A stretch of 64,000 nt of DNA from Gnetum montanum (GCA_015680685.1 MNCI01016614.1:188438-252437), one strand, 5' to 3'. Positions 48,574 through 60,960 are shown, counted from the first letter of the stretch. Translations and numbers: made by a program. The notes: generated by a model from the sequence alone, not told the origin.

Positions 48574-49420
48574 GATCAACCGACCCAAAATGGCCCTAAA
48601 CTATTAACGGCCCGAAATGGCTTTAAACTATTTATGGCCCGCTACGGCCTAAAATTGGAAAATATAATTTATCCTTTTACGCTTACGATCAACCAGCTCA
48701 AAATGGCCTTAAACTATTTATGGCCCGCTACAGCCTAAAACTGGCAAATATAATTTGTACTTTTATGCTTACAATCAACTAGCCTGAAATGGCCTTAAAC
48801 TATTTACAACCCGCTACGGCCTAAAATTGGCAAATATAATTTATCCTTTTACACTTACGATCAACTAGCCTGAAATGGCCTTAAACTATTTATGGCCCGC
48901 TATGGCCTAAAACTGGAAAATATAATTTGTACTTTTACGCTTACGATCAACTAGCCCGAAATGGCCTTAAACTATTTACAGCCTAAAACTAGCAAATATA
49001 ATTTATCCTTTTATGCTTACGACCAATGGCCCAAAATGGCCTTAAACTATTTACAGCCCACTACAGCCTAAAACTGGCAAATATAATTTGAACTTTTATG
49101 CTTATGATCAACCGGCCCAAAATGGCCTTAAACTATTTACGGCCCGCTACGGCCTAAAACTATCAAATATAATTTGAACATTGCCGCTTATGAGCAACTG
49201 GCCCGAAATGACCTTAAACTATTTACGGCCCGCTACGGCCTAAAACTGGAAAATATAATTTGTACTTTTACGCTTACGATCAACTGGCCTGAAATGGCCT
49301 TAAACTATTTACGGCCCACTACAGCCTAAAACTGGAAAATATAATTTGTACTTTTACGCTTACGATCAACTAGCTCGAAATGGCTTTAAACTACTAATGG
49401 CCCATAGTGGCCTAAAAAGT
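48574..49420 (+). repeat. 86-bp tandem repeat array with GGCC hairpins, T3
   Basis: Ten units of about 86 bp, one shortened near 49000. Each starts GATCAACTGGCCCGAAATGGCC, then TTAAACTATTTACGGCCCGC, TACGGCCTAAAACTGGCAAA, TATAATTTGTACTTTTACGC. Each unit has two GGCC-flanked stem-loops followed by TTAAACTA or TAAAACTGG. It lies between the protease and the passenger gene 3' end, as in T2 (30836-31085). Confidence 0.9.
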
Positions 49421-49542
49421 ATGATCCTTCTAACAATATGTTTCACTTCACGAAAACTAAAATGATTATAGATTGAAGAACATCGACCTTTACTCCATTT
49501 CATTACAACAAAATGTTGGCCAATATAGCCACACTACACGTT
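49421..49542. other. Short spacer before the passenger gene 3' end
   Basis: About 120 bp, A/T-rich, no feature seen; it would contain the 3' end of the passenger transcript. Confidence 0.4.
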
Positions 49543-52500
49543 TCATTTGTTACCACTTCCACCTGTGTCATTCAACTCCATCTCTGTTTCATGAAGATCA
49601 TCCTCATAAGGACCTTCTTCGAGTTGTATCTCTTCGTGGGGGTGATTCTCTCCACGAGGCTCTCCCTCATGGGGATTGTTGCCACAAGGTTCATCATCTT
49701 CGTGAAGCTCCTCCTCATGGAGATTCTCTTCGTGAGGACCATCATCTCCATTACGCTCTTCCTCATGAGGATCCTCTTCGTGCCAATCCTATGATTTGAC
49801 ATGAAATGCATGTTAGCATTTCCACCAAAACTACGCATAACAAGAATACAATAGTCCTACAACTTACCTGTGATGGTCCTGCGTCAGTCGTGAAAGGAAT
49901 TTGTTCCAAGTCGACCCACAAGTGTTGCATGATCTCGTCCTCGGTAAGCTTAGACCAAAAACCATCTCCTAGATCAGTTCCAGCCTTAACCTTCCCCTTT
50001 TCCGCAGGAGTTCATCGGGGTGGTTCAGGAAAGAAGGAAGGGACAGTGGTCTCCCCACCAGGGAGAGTCATTTCTCTCTCAGGGGAGGCACTTATTGTCA
50101 CTTGCTCCTGAAACTTTTCATACGCTCCAGAAGCACCGATGACATCAAGGAATAGCCGGAGGGATCATGCTTCAATAGTGGAATCCTTGTAATGTTGGCA
50201 GTAGGCAGCACTTTCTCACTTATACACATGCTTGTGGTCCTTTTGTGCCTACCCCCATGCTTGGACCCTCACACTAAAGTCCTTCCAGTCTTGGTTCTTT
50301 TGGGCTAGGAGATCCATTTGCATTCGTTGCTCAATGAGCTCATGGATGGCTTGGATGCTGTTTCTAACGACCGTCCAATAACGGGCATAGTCAATCACAG
50401 CTATCCACCAATTCTGATCATTGGCCTCCCGAGCTTGCAGGAATTCATTTTGAGACTCCAGGTCCTCAACCCTACCAGTTAGAAGCATCTTCTCCTTTTT
50501 GGATTTCTACAACCTCTTCCAAAGATCTTCGTTGACGTCCTGACACTCCCGTAAAGAGCGGGCCAAGCATAACGCACATTTATGCACTTCATCCTAAAGG
50601 TTGCGTCGCACTTCAGTCACCTCTAGTGAAGGTTTATGGGTAGTGTCTAAGTCAACAGGCTCTTTGGGATCCCATCTCAGGCAAGATCCTATAACATAAA
50701 AAGTAATAGTTAGGCATAACAAGATAATGCAATGTCACAATGCCAACAATCCCTATGTTATAATAGTCATGTACCAATCTCAGGATCGATTCGCTCTAGG
50801 TAGCTGATCATATCATTCATGATGCCTTCCATAAAGACGAATTTATTAGGAATCTCACCCCAATGCTGAGTTGGTGCCGCTGACGAAGGCATGCCGCTAT
50901 TATCAGAAGTGCCTACTAAGTGAACGAAATTACTTAAGACATAGTACGGTAGATGTAAAGGGCAACTGAGACAATTACGATAATGCAAAACTCAATTGAA
51001 AAAAAACCTCAAAGGTAGTAGCATGAGGTTTGCCCTCTGAGGAAAGGTCAAACTCACCAGTGACTAATAGCTTCTCTTTCCTTGACTCATCCAAACGAAC
51101 ATTAGCGTCTTCTACTGCCATCCCTTCTTCGGGCATAGGAACCTGTGTGCCATCTACATTACTAAGAGAGGCCTCCTTTTCTAAATTGGGGGCCCTTCTC
51201 CATGTCGTAAAACTATGGCCCTTGTTTTAGGGGTCAACCCCTATACATGTTTCCCTTTTTCTGCCAAACAACACAATTAACCAAAACAAAACCTTATTTA
51301 CTTTTTACAAGTGCTACACGACACAACGATGTCTATATGTAGCATAGTACATATATAAAATAATTACGCATCTCTCTACTTACCAGCTGGGGGATCGTTC
51401 CTATGAAATTTGATTCGCAGCCTCTTTCCCTTTGCGTCAATCAGGCTAAGAGATTCCACGGCCGGATGATGTGTTTTTAGCTGGATTGATGAACTCACTA
51501 TTTCTTCTGCTAGGCATTTCCCTCTCAACACACTACTGGTGTAAGAAGGGAGTGCCTCACCCACGCTGTCTTGGCCCCATGCATAAGGTGCCACCAGAGC
51601 CTTATTCATAAGTGAAAGAGAATCTTCGATACCTTTAGGGGGATCTTGCAGCCAGGTAGTGTGGAAAACCTACGAACCTTTAGGGGAATCTTGCAGCCAG
51701 GTGGTTTGCAAATTTGATTAAGATCTCGTTGTACCCAGATTCCATCCCTATGAACCACCAAGAATTTGACAAAATGTCAAAAGCAAGCTATAAAAAAGGC
51801 AAAATGCACGTTGAAACGAGACTCAAGCTTCTTGCGGAGCTTGACCATCTTAGCCTACAGGCCTTCAGCAAGGTAGCTAGCCCAGTTATACCATGCTCCC
51901 TCCTTCATAAACTCTCGCATGATCCGAGCTTGCTCTATGGTAAGGATTCCTCCTTGAGAAAGCAGCTTGGGGAAAGCGTAGGCCCGGAAGAGGGGATAAA
52001 TGATATGAGCCACCTCCAGCTGGATTTTACTAGCAAGGATTCCTTTCGCTTCCTTTTTAACCCCTAGCCACTCCTCTATCTCCTTCTGGTGCTTAGGACT
52101 CATCTTTGACTTTTCTTCTATTGGAGGGCCATCGGAGGCAATGCCAAAAAATTCAGTGAACAGTCAAGCGTCAATATCAAAACTCACATGCATGTTACAC
52201 ACGTGCATGTAAAGACACTCAGCTTCTTCACTGAAGGAGCTAACTAGGGTTAATATTTCGACTGTGGTGACGTCGGGGGTTACAACCAAAAGTAGTTCCA
52301 TCATTCCAGCTTCCTGGAGGTTATTTGTTAAGGTAGCTGGGGCCGCACTATGGTTGAGCCAAAGTTGTGCTTCTTTTATGTCACCATAATGAAAGAAAAG
52401 ACTGGTTGCTTCACACCCAGAGGCCATAACTGTGACCTCCCGTGATTCCCTAACTATGAACATAAAGTAATGGCTTAGAAAATACAACAAAATAAAACAA

Positions 52501-54035
52501 CTTTGTATATTGTTTCCATGTTGTAAGATTGTACAATGAACCATCATAGCGTAATTTACTGCATCTGAAGGGCAAAGGAAATGGTGGGATTTTCTCCTAC
52601 ACATCCGCGATGGTGAGAGGATGATCCAAAGTCCACTCCTTATCTAGCCATCCGAGCCTTCACACTTGGCAAAGAATTTGACATAGTGAACAGGGTAATG
52701 TGGGATTTCAAATTCTAGTTGTCCCATAACACTAGCACGTACATTGCTAATAGAAGTGAACTCCTTTATAGCTTCTTCAGCCATAGAAAACATATCTGTA
52801 TCACCTTGGAGACCATCCTCATTGATAAAAAACCTACACCACATAATGTAGACAATTGCTTATACTTGACACAAATTCAGATAATGATTAGCACATCATA
52901 ACGTCGTGGAAACACTTACCCGCCTGCATAATACACAATGCCAGGTGGATTCTGGAAGTAGGTTGTAAGATGATGAGCCACAAACAGAGTGTTGTAGGCA
53001 TGATAACAATTAAACCTGGGCATCTCCCAGATTCAAGATAAACACTGCAAACCCTTGGTGCTCTGTTGATGGTCTAGCACCTTCATAGTTTCGATTGAGC
53101 CATCCACCAGAAACGTTAAGATGCTCTGTGTTGATCCAACCAGTAGCATCTCCAGAATGACGACGGCTATCTTAGCTAGTAGATGTAACCAAATAATTAC
53201 GCTGAAATTACACAGCAAAAACTACAAAAACACCCATGCACCTTTTCATAACCAAATCGCCTCTTCCTTTACATGAGCATGAGGGGGAGGAACATTGGCC
53301 ATGGGGACATGTAAATAGCATAGAACACGCACAATGTCCAAGATGATTAGGACAGGCTTTAGCGTAATCCTTTACAACAAAACAAGCTATCATTAAGAAG
53401 ACCAATTAAGACATAATAACAACATAAGAACAAAATCAACATAAAAAAAATCATAAAAATCCACTATGCAATACTAGAATTTCTGTTACCTTGACTCCCA
53501 GAAAATCACAAGTTACGTTGGAAATGCATTACCAAAATCACCCAAACCCTTGTGACGGTGCAAGGTTTGTCCCTGACAACGGTGATAAAGTAATGCCACA
53601 TATTGTCCCAGTGTAACATGCAACCATTATTGGTGAGACAACGGAATCTTATCTACACTACAAAAGGGTACAATACCTAGACCCCTCCAGTCATGCATCA
53701 TGTTTGCACAGTATTGCCCAAGATCACCTAAACCCTTGCGATGGTGCAAGGTCTGTCTCTAACAACGGTGATAGGGGTAATATCACAAACTACAATGGCT
53801 TAGTCGGTGCAACTAGGTATTAATTCCTAACATAATACACATCTTCAAAACAAGTACAATTGTGACGCCATAACAATGAAAATAACAATCATGCAGGAGA
53901 GTAAAAGGTGACCTACCGGGTGAGTGGAGTAGCCTCCCGAGTTTTGACCCTGGCTTTTGAAACCCACTACAAACTCTCTTGCACTTCATCAATCTTTGCC
54001 AATTTGGCATGTTTGCCTTTGATCTTCGATGCCAC
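49543..54035 (-). pseudogene. Antisense passenger gene of T3 (FCP1-like), complete length
   Basis: Minus strand, opposite to the element. Exon 1 starts at 54035 where ATG has become GTG (VASKIKGKHAKLAKIDEVQ). Exon 2 is 53369-52920, 450 nt: LIILDIVRVL, FSVIIWLHL, then NTLFVAHH...NPPGIVYY. Exon 3 is 52833-52560 (FFINEDG). Exon 4 starts at 52453: SGCEATSLFFHYGDIKE, HVSFDIDA, a Leu/Ala-rich region IYPLFRAYAFPKLLSQGG, EEGAWYNWASYL-like text. Later exons have KFVFMEGIMNDM (50850) and a coiled-coil-like EDLESQNEFLQAREA (50460-50400). The last exon (49796-49543) is acidic, with repeated HEE and HED triplets, ending TGA. Introns 52834-52919 (GTAAGT...GTAG) and 52454-52559 have GT-AG ends. HAD aspartate pair absent. 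Scattered stops. Role unknown. Confidence 0.7.
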
Positions 54036-54617
54036 GGTTACAACTGAACAACCTTCACAAAGTCATCTACTTACGCCTTCCTTTCGCTCTCCTTCTGCTA
54101 TAGCCGAATTCAAATTCACAATGTTTACAATCTTCCTTGAAGAAGAACCGTCGACTTATAAATATAATGGTTTAAACTAACTGTTTTCATGTTTGATCAA
54201 TGTGAAACTTTCCCGAAAACATGGCTATGTCAGTGCGACATGAAGCATGAAGATTGCAACATTAATCTTGTAGATATTGTATCGATTACGGTCCTGAAAG
54301 ACCCTAAACTAACGCATAGCTTATCGTCTTGTAATCCAGTTGCATTAACTACGGTCTGCACAAAATTCTAAATTAGTTGTTTCGACATGCCAGACATGCC
54401 ACATTACACCTTTCATCATAGTTCATAGAAGTCTTACGCTAACATCTAGAAAACTGGGCTTACTGCTTTCTCACAAACTGTGCATATGGTAACGGTCCGC
54501 TAAGAACTCAAATTGGCAACCTCTTTAACATGTACCATTAAAACATAAAAATATTCTATCATTTCAACATCTCAGCAAAAAATAATGTAACAACCTCCAT
54601 TTTTGATGGTTTTGCAG
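54036..54617. other. Spacer between passenger gene and T3 pol
   Basis: About 580 bp non-coding. It ends in a T-rich tract and TTTTGATGGTTTTGCAG/GTC at 54617, a strong candidate 3' splice site directly before the RT frame. One weak CCTGAAAGACCCTAAACTAAC copy of the hairpin repeat lies at 54294. Confidence 0.5.
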
Positions 54618-57600
54618 GTCAATTCACAAATGGAGGTAGCTTTAATCGCACCCCTAGCCCGAACAGGCCCATATGGGGAAACTATTAGATAGCTCAACCT
54701 TGCATTGATAGGAACTGATTCTTCCCTCTGTGACATAACCATAGCAACCTCAGAAATATCCCTAGACTGGCCAAAGAATTTGGTCCAAACCTTAGACCTG
54801 GAGGTTGGTGATGTGATCGAGGATTCCCTCACTGAGGTCTCTATGGTTATGCACAAAGAAGAAAGCAAAAATTTGAAGGTTAGTTCCCTTCTTGACCAAA
54901 AAATGTAGAGAAAAATACTTCGAGTGCTCCAAAATAACGTTGCGGTATTCGCATGGTCATATGAAGACATGCCAGGTTTAGACCCAAGACTAATACAACA
55001 CAACATAGTTTTAGACCCGCATATCAAAGTAGTTAAATAGAAAGCACGGAAGATCAAGCCCGAAATCGCGTTGGTAGTGCGTGATGAAATCACTAAGCTA
55101 TATCAGGCTGGTTTCATTCACATGGTCGATTACTCAGACTGGGTGTCGAACATCATAGTTGTCTCTAAGAAAACGAGAGGAATACGCATCTATATAGACT
55201 TCCGTGATCTGAACAAGGAAACAATTAAAGACAACTTCCCTTTACTGAGTATTTACCAACTTATCGATACAACAGTTGGTCACGCATTACTATCCTTTAT
55301 GGATGGGTTTTTGGGCTATAATCAAATTCGTATCAACTTAGAACACTAACTGACTACAACTTTCATGACCCCCTGGGGAACTTTCTGTTACGCCATGATG
55401 CCTTTCAGGTTAAAAAACACTAGAGCAACTTATCAACATGCCATGACATATATCTTTAGTGATTACCTCTTAGAGAGATTGAACGACTACGTAGACGACA
55501 TAGCTATCAAATCTAAGAAGTCAAAAGATCACCCAGAAGACTTAGAGTTAATCCTTAAATGATGTCTCAGGAACGATCTATGACTCAACCTAAGAAAATA
55601 CATATTTGGAGTCAAAACCAGATGCATGTTGGGGTTTGTGGTATCAGAGACTGGCATACGAGTCAACCCGGACAAGGTTAAAGCCATCGTTAACCTAGAA
55701 CCACCTACAAATCCTAAATAACTATGTGAGTTGCAAGGTAGATTGCAATTTATCAGGTGGTTCATCTCAAAGTTAATAGATAGGTTACACCCCATGCAGC
55801 ATCTTCTCAAGAAGGGGGTTAACTTTGAATGGACCGAGAACTGCCAACGTGCATTTGACAATTTAAAAGAAGAGCTATTACATTTGCCAACAGTTTTCCC
55901 ACCACAAAAGGATAAGCCTTTCTACATTTATCTGACAAGTTCAGATGTGTCTATAGTTGTGTTGTTGTGCCAAAGAAAGGATGATGGATCAGATATTCCT
56001 ATCTATTATCTAAGTCACGCTCTATTTGCGTTCAAAACAAGGTACAATGAGGTAGAGCGTAACTATTTGGCATTGGTGTTTGCACTAAAAAAGTGTAGGC
56101 ACTATCTTTTCCATAGTCAAGTCAACATAATTTGTAAGAACAACATTCTGCAGGCCATCAAAAACAATTTATACAAGAGCAGTCAGATAGCTCGCTAGAA
56201 GGCCATCACAGCAGAATTTGACTTGCACTACGTTAACCAATCATGCACGAAAGGCCAAGCCATAGCTAATCATCTTGTAACATCACCTATTAACGATCAA
56301 GCTACGATAGAGCTCGAGTTTCCTGATGAACATGTACATAGTTTAAGCCCTATATCGATAGGCCTCAAAGTGACGTTATACTTCGATGAAGCTTCGACTA
56401 CCAAAGGTGGCAGTTCTGCCATTGTCATTACACTCTCCCTTGAAGATGTTCACCCACTGGCTTACCGCATAGCATTTCCTTGTACGAACAATGTGGTAGA
56501 GTATGAGGGGATCCTCAGGGACTTATTAACAGCTAGGGAACTCAATGTTCAACACCTGGCAATCCGAGGAGATTCGATGCTTGTCATCAATCAAATCACA
56601 GGGGTCTACACCTACAAAGCTGTACATCTACAGCCCTACTGTGATATGGTTAAAGATCTCTTGAAGCAATTCATGACAACTGACATACAACACATACCGC
56701 ATAATGAGAACATTGTAGCCAATGCACTAGCGACATTGGCTTTAAATGTGCCACCACATTTATTTGCCACCTGGCCTACTTTAATGAAAAAATGTACAAA
56801 TCCTGTCATTTAAGTGACGCAAATCTCTTCTTTAAGCATGGGGGGAATGCCAGAATGATACGATAGCATTAAAACCTACCTTCTGCATGGTGAACCACCA
56901 CATGAGTTAACACCTGCACAAAAATATGCAATCTGCAAGAGTGCCAAGTAATACGTCATCATCGAAGATAGTAATCTCTATAGATGCTCTTTTGATGGAG
57001 TGTTACTAACCTGCGTTAATAATGACCAAGTGCAAAGAATAGTTAGCGAATTCCATGAAGGACTATGTGGAGGACAGATAGCCCCATGAGCCATGGCTGC
57101 TAAAATCAGGCACTTAGGTTATTACTGGCCATACATGGAACGAGATTTCCTTACCAAAGTTAAGACATGTGACACATGCCAGCATTACGAAAATATAATA
57201 CATGTGTCACTAATTGAGTTGCATACTACATAGATCACTTGGCCATTCCAACGATGGGGACTAGACATCATAGACCCCATCATGCCTAAGTCTTCTGCAG
57301 GACATAGCTTCATTATCACCACCACCGAGTACTTCACGAAGTGGGTTGAGGCTATTCCCCTATGAAAGATTACATCTCAATAGGTTTGTCATTTTATCTT
57401 GGATAATATAGTAACTAGGTTTGGGCTTTCCATGACTATTGTGACTAACAACAGGCCACAATTTAGCAGTACCGAGCCCAAATATTTCTGCAGTAACCTT
57501 GATATCAAGCAATCTTTTTCCTCACCCTATTACCCACAAGCAAATGGTCAAGTAGAGGCAACAAACAAGGTGGTCATCAATGTATTGAAAAGGATGCTCA

Positions 57601-58094
57601 GAAGCAACAAAAAATGATGGCATGAAAAAATCCTCTATGTGCTATGGGTTTACCGTATGAGATGTAGAACAACTATCGATACGACACCCTACAACCTAGT
57701 CTACGGATTTGAAGCAATGTTGCCCTTGGAACTACAGGTTCCCTCATTGCGGATGGTCCTCTCCATGGTTATAAATGATACTCAACACAATGAGTCTAGG
57801 ATTGTGGTTCTAGACTCAGTATAGGAGAAACACATTTAGACACTTGACAACATCAAAAGATATGAAGACAAGCAGAAATAGAAGCATCATTGCAACCTAC
57901 ATCAGTGATCGATCAAGAAAGGAGACTTGGTTCTTAAGGCCATTCGTGAATCAATGAGCAAATTCTCTGAAGCTGGGAAGACCCTCCTGGTCTTCAGCGC
58001 ATATGGCAACAGAGCATTCAGGCTAGCAGATATCAAAGGTAACGAACTCCCGAATCTAGTGAATCATATGTACCTAAAGTAGTACCACATCTAA
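54618..58094 (+). pseudogene. pol: T3 pol: RT, RNase H, second RNase H, integrase
   Basis: A single frame over 3.5 kb with no net indel, only stops (for example 54906, 55038, 55347, 55560, 56196, 56811, 57615, 57822). It has the FAWSYEDMPGLDP lead-in, RT with FMDGFLGYNQI and YVDD (55488-55499). The degenerate first RNase H has IYLTSSD. The second has YFDEAS, VEYEGIL, IRGDSMLV and ANALA (last Asp changed to Asn). Integrase has CDTCQ, GLDIIDP, NNR for DNG (57447-57455) and GQVEATNK. The C-terminal tail NHMYLK ends TAA 58092-58094. It would make the enzymes for reverse transcription and integration. Confidence 0.9.
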
Positions 58095-58114
58095 ACATCG
58101 GCTTGGCTCAAACA

Positions 58115-58520
58115 CAAGGTAACAAACATCCGCTATGACGTAAAACTGGCAGTGTTGTACACATCCGCTACGACATAAAACTGGTGTTTCTTGCACGTGT
58201 ACACCAAGACGCTGAACTAACAAAGTTTTTGACCATCTTCCATGACGTGAAACTGGCAAGGTAAGCATCCATCTGCTGAGATGTTAAACCAGCACAGACT
58301 TGTTCCTAGGTCACGACAAAACTGATACCCATAGCACAGTCTACTGGGACCATAAACTAGCTCTTCCATCATCTGCTATGATGTAAAACTAGCATACTTT
58401 AGTCTGCCTAGACTCTAAATTGGGACCACAGTCCATTGAGACTTAAAACCAGTGACAACGATCTACCAAGACTTAAAACTAGAAGCTACCAACAGACAAT
58501 CCATGAAGCAAGCGAGCATG
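58115..58520 (+). repeat. Hairpin-type tandem repeats after T3 integrase
   Basis: Units such as CATCCGCTATGACGTAAAACTGGCA, CATCTGCTGAGATGTTAAACCAGCA and TACCAAGACTTAAAACTAG, spaced 30-60 bp. They share the TAAAACTGG core with short flanking inverted repeats (CATCCGCTATGACG) and match T1 5860-6200 in order. Confidence 0.75.
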
Positions 58521-59657
58521 ACCATTTTGGCATGGCATCCCTACCAGATGGAATGGGTAGGGCATTGGAAAAGACACAATGGCGATACCCTACTGGCATC
58601 CTACTGATTCTTTGAATATGTTGAAAGGCATACTACTGACCCCTTCGAGATGTTGCTACGACATCCACTCTGTAGTTGCAATTCCCTGGGTCAACTTTGC
58701 CACTTGGGACCCCAAGGAAACTATGGTCACCCATAGCCTCAGTGGCCTCCACCCGTCACTGCTACCAGACTTTGGCTTAGCAGATTCATCTGACTAGTTC
58801 TTTGCCCAGTCGATTGGATAAGATGAATTTGGCTATCGACGGTGACTTCCTGAACCAAGGCATCAACAAAGGAACCCTTGCCTCTTGCTATGGTTCCTTC
58901 TCCATGGTGTGTGCTCTCCTTTTTTCTTTAGATGGCACTTGTTTCAACAACCTCCCTAGCAATTAGGACGATTGCTTTTTCTCTCTATTCTCTATTATGT
59001 TTTGCAGGTTACTTGCTATGATAGCGTTGTTCAAGAATGCATTCACTAGGAGGCGAGGCGCCACGACGTTCTGAGATGGTTACTCAGAGTAGCCTAACTA
59101 CTTGGGAGGTCAAACCCTAGCTTTCCCTCCATCAAACAACGTATTTCACTTTCTCCTTCCCTTATCCTTCCCAACCACCTTTATCCTCTCCTTCTGTTTG
59201 TACAAGATGTGAGCATACAATCAATGTTTTTTGCACCATCATGTCCATGAACTGGCGTAACACAAATCGCCTCATGGAATGTAATTTTCAAAAATCAATG
59301 GGCACAGTTAGGCAAAATGGATGAAACACAACTCATCCAGGCCACACGGGCATAACACAACTCACCCATGTAAGCCCCATATATACAGTATAACAACATA
59401 ACCTCTCACAAAAACACCCACGAGAAGATGCCTAATAGCATGTGTGTGAAGTATCCCCACTCACGCTTGAGTCTTCCCCAAACCTCCCTTCCTCACAATT
59501 GTAAAGTCCTCCCTACTTCTTATGCACCCAACCTTCACACTTCCAAGTTTGATAGAGTGACATCTGAGCAGTTTCCCACGGCCGTCGTTGGTGTCTTTAC
59601 CTTTATGATGTTTCATATTCTTTGTTGACATCTCTTAGGCAAGCCCTCCAAATGTCA
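58521..59657 (+). other. Non-coding 3' region of T3
   Basis: About 1.1 kb, aligned in blocks with 6201-7400 of T1 (ATCCTACTGATTC, GAAAGGCATACTACTGACCCC, CTTGAGTCTTCCC, CATCTCTTAGGCAAGCCCTCC). No coding potential. Confidence 0.65.
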
Positions 59658-59671
59658 ACAAAGAGGGGCCA
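59658..59671 (+). promoter_or_regulatory. Polypurine tract of T3
   Basis: ACAAAGAGGGGCCA followed by T and the LTR start TGAAACAC at 59673; identical to T1. Confidence 0.88.
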
Positions 59672-59672
59672 T

Positions 59673-60960
59673 TGAAACACTGTGAAATTTTGAGACCTTG
59701 ATGATTTAGCAAAGTCTCGAGGCTTAGGCAAGGATCTTTTCACAAGTGGCATAGCTCAACGATTTCCTTTTTTTGGCTAAGGGCCTATTACTCGACGCTA
59801 CACAGTACAGCATAATGGACTCCAGAAGATAGAACAAGACAAGGGGTGCACAATGAAAATGTTTCAACTTGAAATTTAGCTATGTTTCAAAAATCTTAAC
59901 TTTTTGTATATTACACTACATTATGCAATACAACGTAATGTAGCATAACGCAACATAATGCGAGAAGGCAATCCACCTAGTCGGAAGAATGGAAATAGCA
60001 AAATTCAAGCATTGGAGGTTCTTACGCCACAATACACTCTCTAGCGTATTGCAGCATAATCGCAAAATAATTTGCTACCAAAGCTATAAAAATCCTATAA
60101 CACTAAAGATAGGGGTAGTTACGCTATACTACGCTTCAGAGCATAGCATAGCGTAGCACCACAAGCTTCAGCTACAACACTCCAAGTCAATGGCATTTTG
60201 TGTGCACAGGACACACGTCATCTAAACCACGTTCTTCTCCTAACCCTAGCCTTATAAATACCCCAGTTGACAAAGATCAAAGGGTTGGCAAAAAACTTGG
60301 ATTTGGTGACTGTTGGTAGTTGTTGGCAATTATTGAGAGTATTGGTAAAAAAAATAAGAAAACAAAGATTGGTGAGACAGCGAGAAGAGCATCAACGATG
60401 ATAGAGAGAAGCTTTTTACTAGAGACTTTAAGCTAGCAAACATTTTGCTTCGAGCTTGACTTCCTTGCACCCAGATTGGCTAGAACAAGGTAGATTGGCC
60501 TTTTCTTGTTTTATCCTTGAATAGCTTCTTATTCTCAGCATGCACTTCGTCTAAATCGAAGTCTGCGTGCACCTATTATATTCAAAAAATTTATCTCTAA
60601 ATTCAATCGCAAATTTTGGGACTGTACATTCTCCAATTTAAATTTTTTTCATTTCACTTGCATTGGTTTCATAATCGTTTTGGATTGTTTACATCTTTAT
60701 CATTATCTACAAGATCCAATCTTAGAGAAGATCTTGTTTTCCCGTTAATCGATATTGTGCCATCACATTGAAATCGTCATTTCATGATCCGATCATTACA
60801 AAATTTACTAATTAAGTAAGTCCCTATCTGATTGACAAGACTGTTCAGGGCACCTCAGATTCATTTTCTCCAACATGGCCCTCGCACGGATCCAGGGTTG
60901 GAACTGTGTACACAGAACTTCATTTGGTATTTCCAGTGATCGACATTTTCCATCATTACA
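59673..60960 (+). repeat. 3' LTR of T3
   Basis: 1,288 bp from TGAAACACTG to TTACA, followed by the CATAG target duplication. TATAAATA is at 60253-60260. It is the same length class as the 5' LTR, with differences mostly C/T and G/A changes. Confidence 0.92.

Larger units (their letters stand above)
43187..60960 (+). mobile_element. T3: complete 17.8-kb Tat/Ogre-like retrotransposon
   Basis: Full-length element bounded by two LTRs and a perfect 5-bp target duplication in T2 gag. Order: 5' LTR, leader, gag, protease, hairpin repeat array, antisense passenger gene (49543-54035), RT-RNaseH-RNaseH-integrase (54618-58094), second repeat array, non-coding 3' region, PPT, 3' LTR. The dual RNase H and the long insert between protease and RT fit the Tat/Ogre lineage, in which a spliced intron between protease and RT is known. 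In the first 150 bp the LTRs differ at roughly one base in eight by eye, so the insertion is old. Stops in gag and pol make it inactive. Confidence 0.92.

Noticed and set aside
48574-49420. CRISPR-like array
   Set aside because: Units are repeated over their whole length without unique spacers, in a plant-type retroelement context; it is a tandem repeat.
49473-49799. Two overlapping plus-strand frames at the passenger gene 3' end
   Set aside because: They are shadows of the acidic His/Glu-rich terminal exon on the minus strand.
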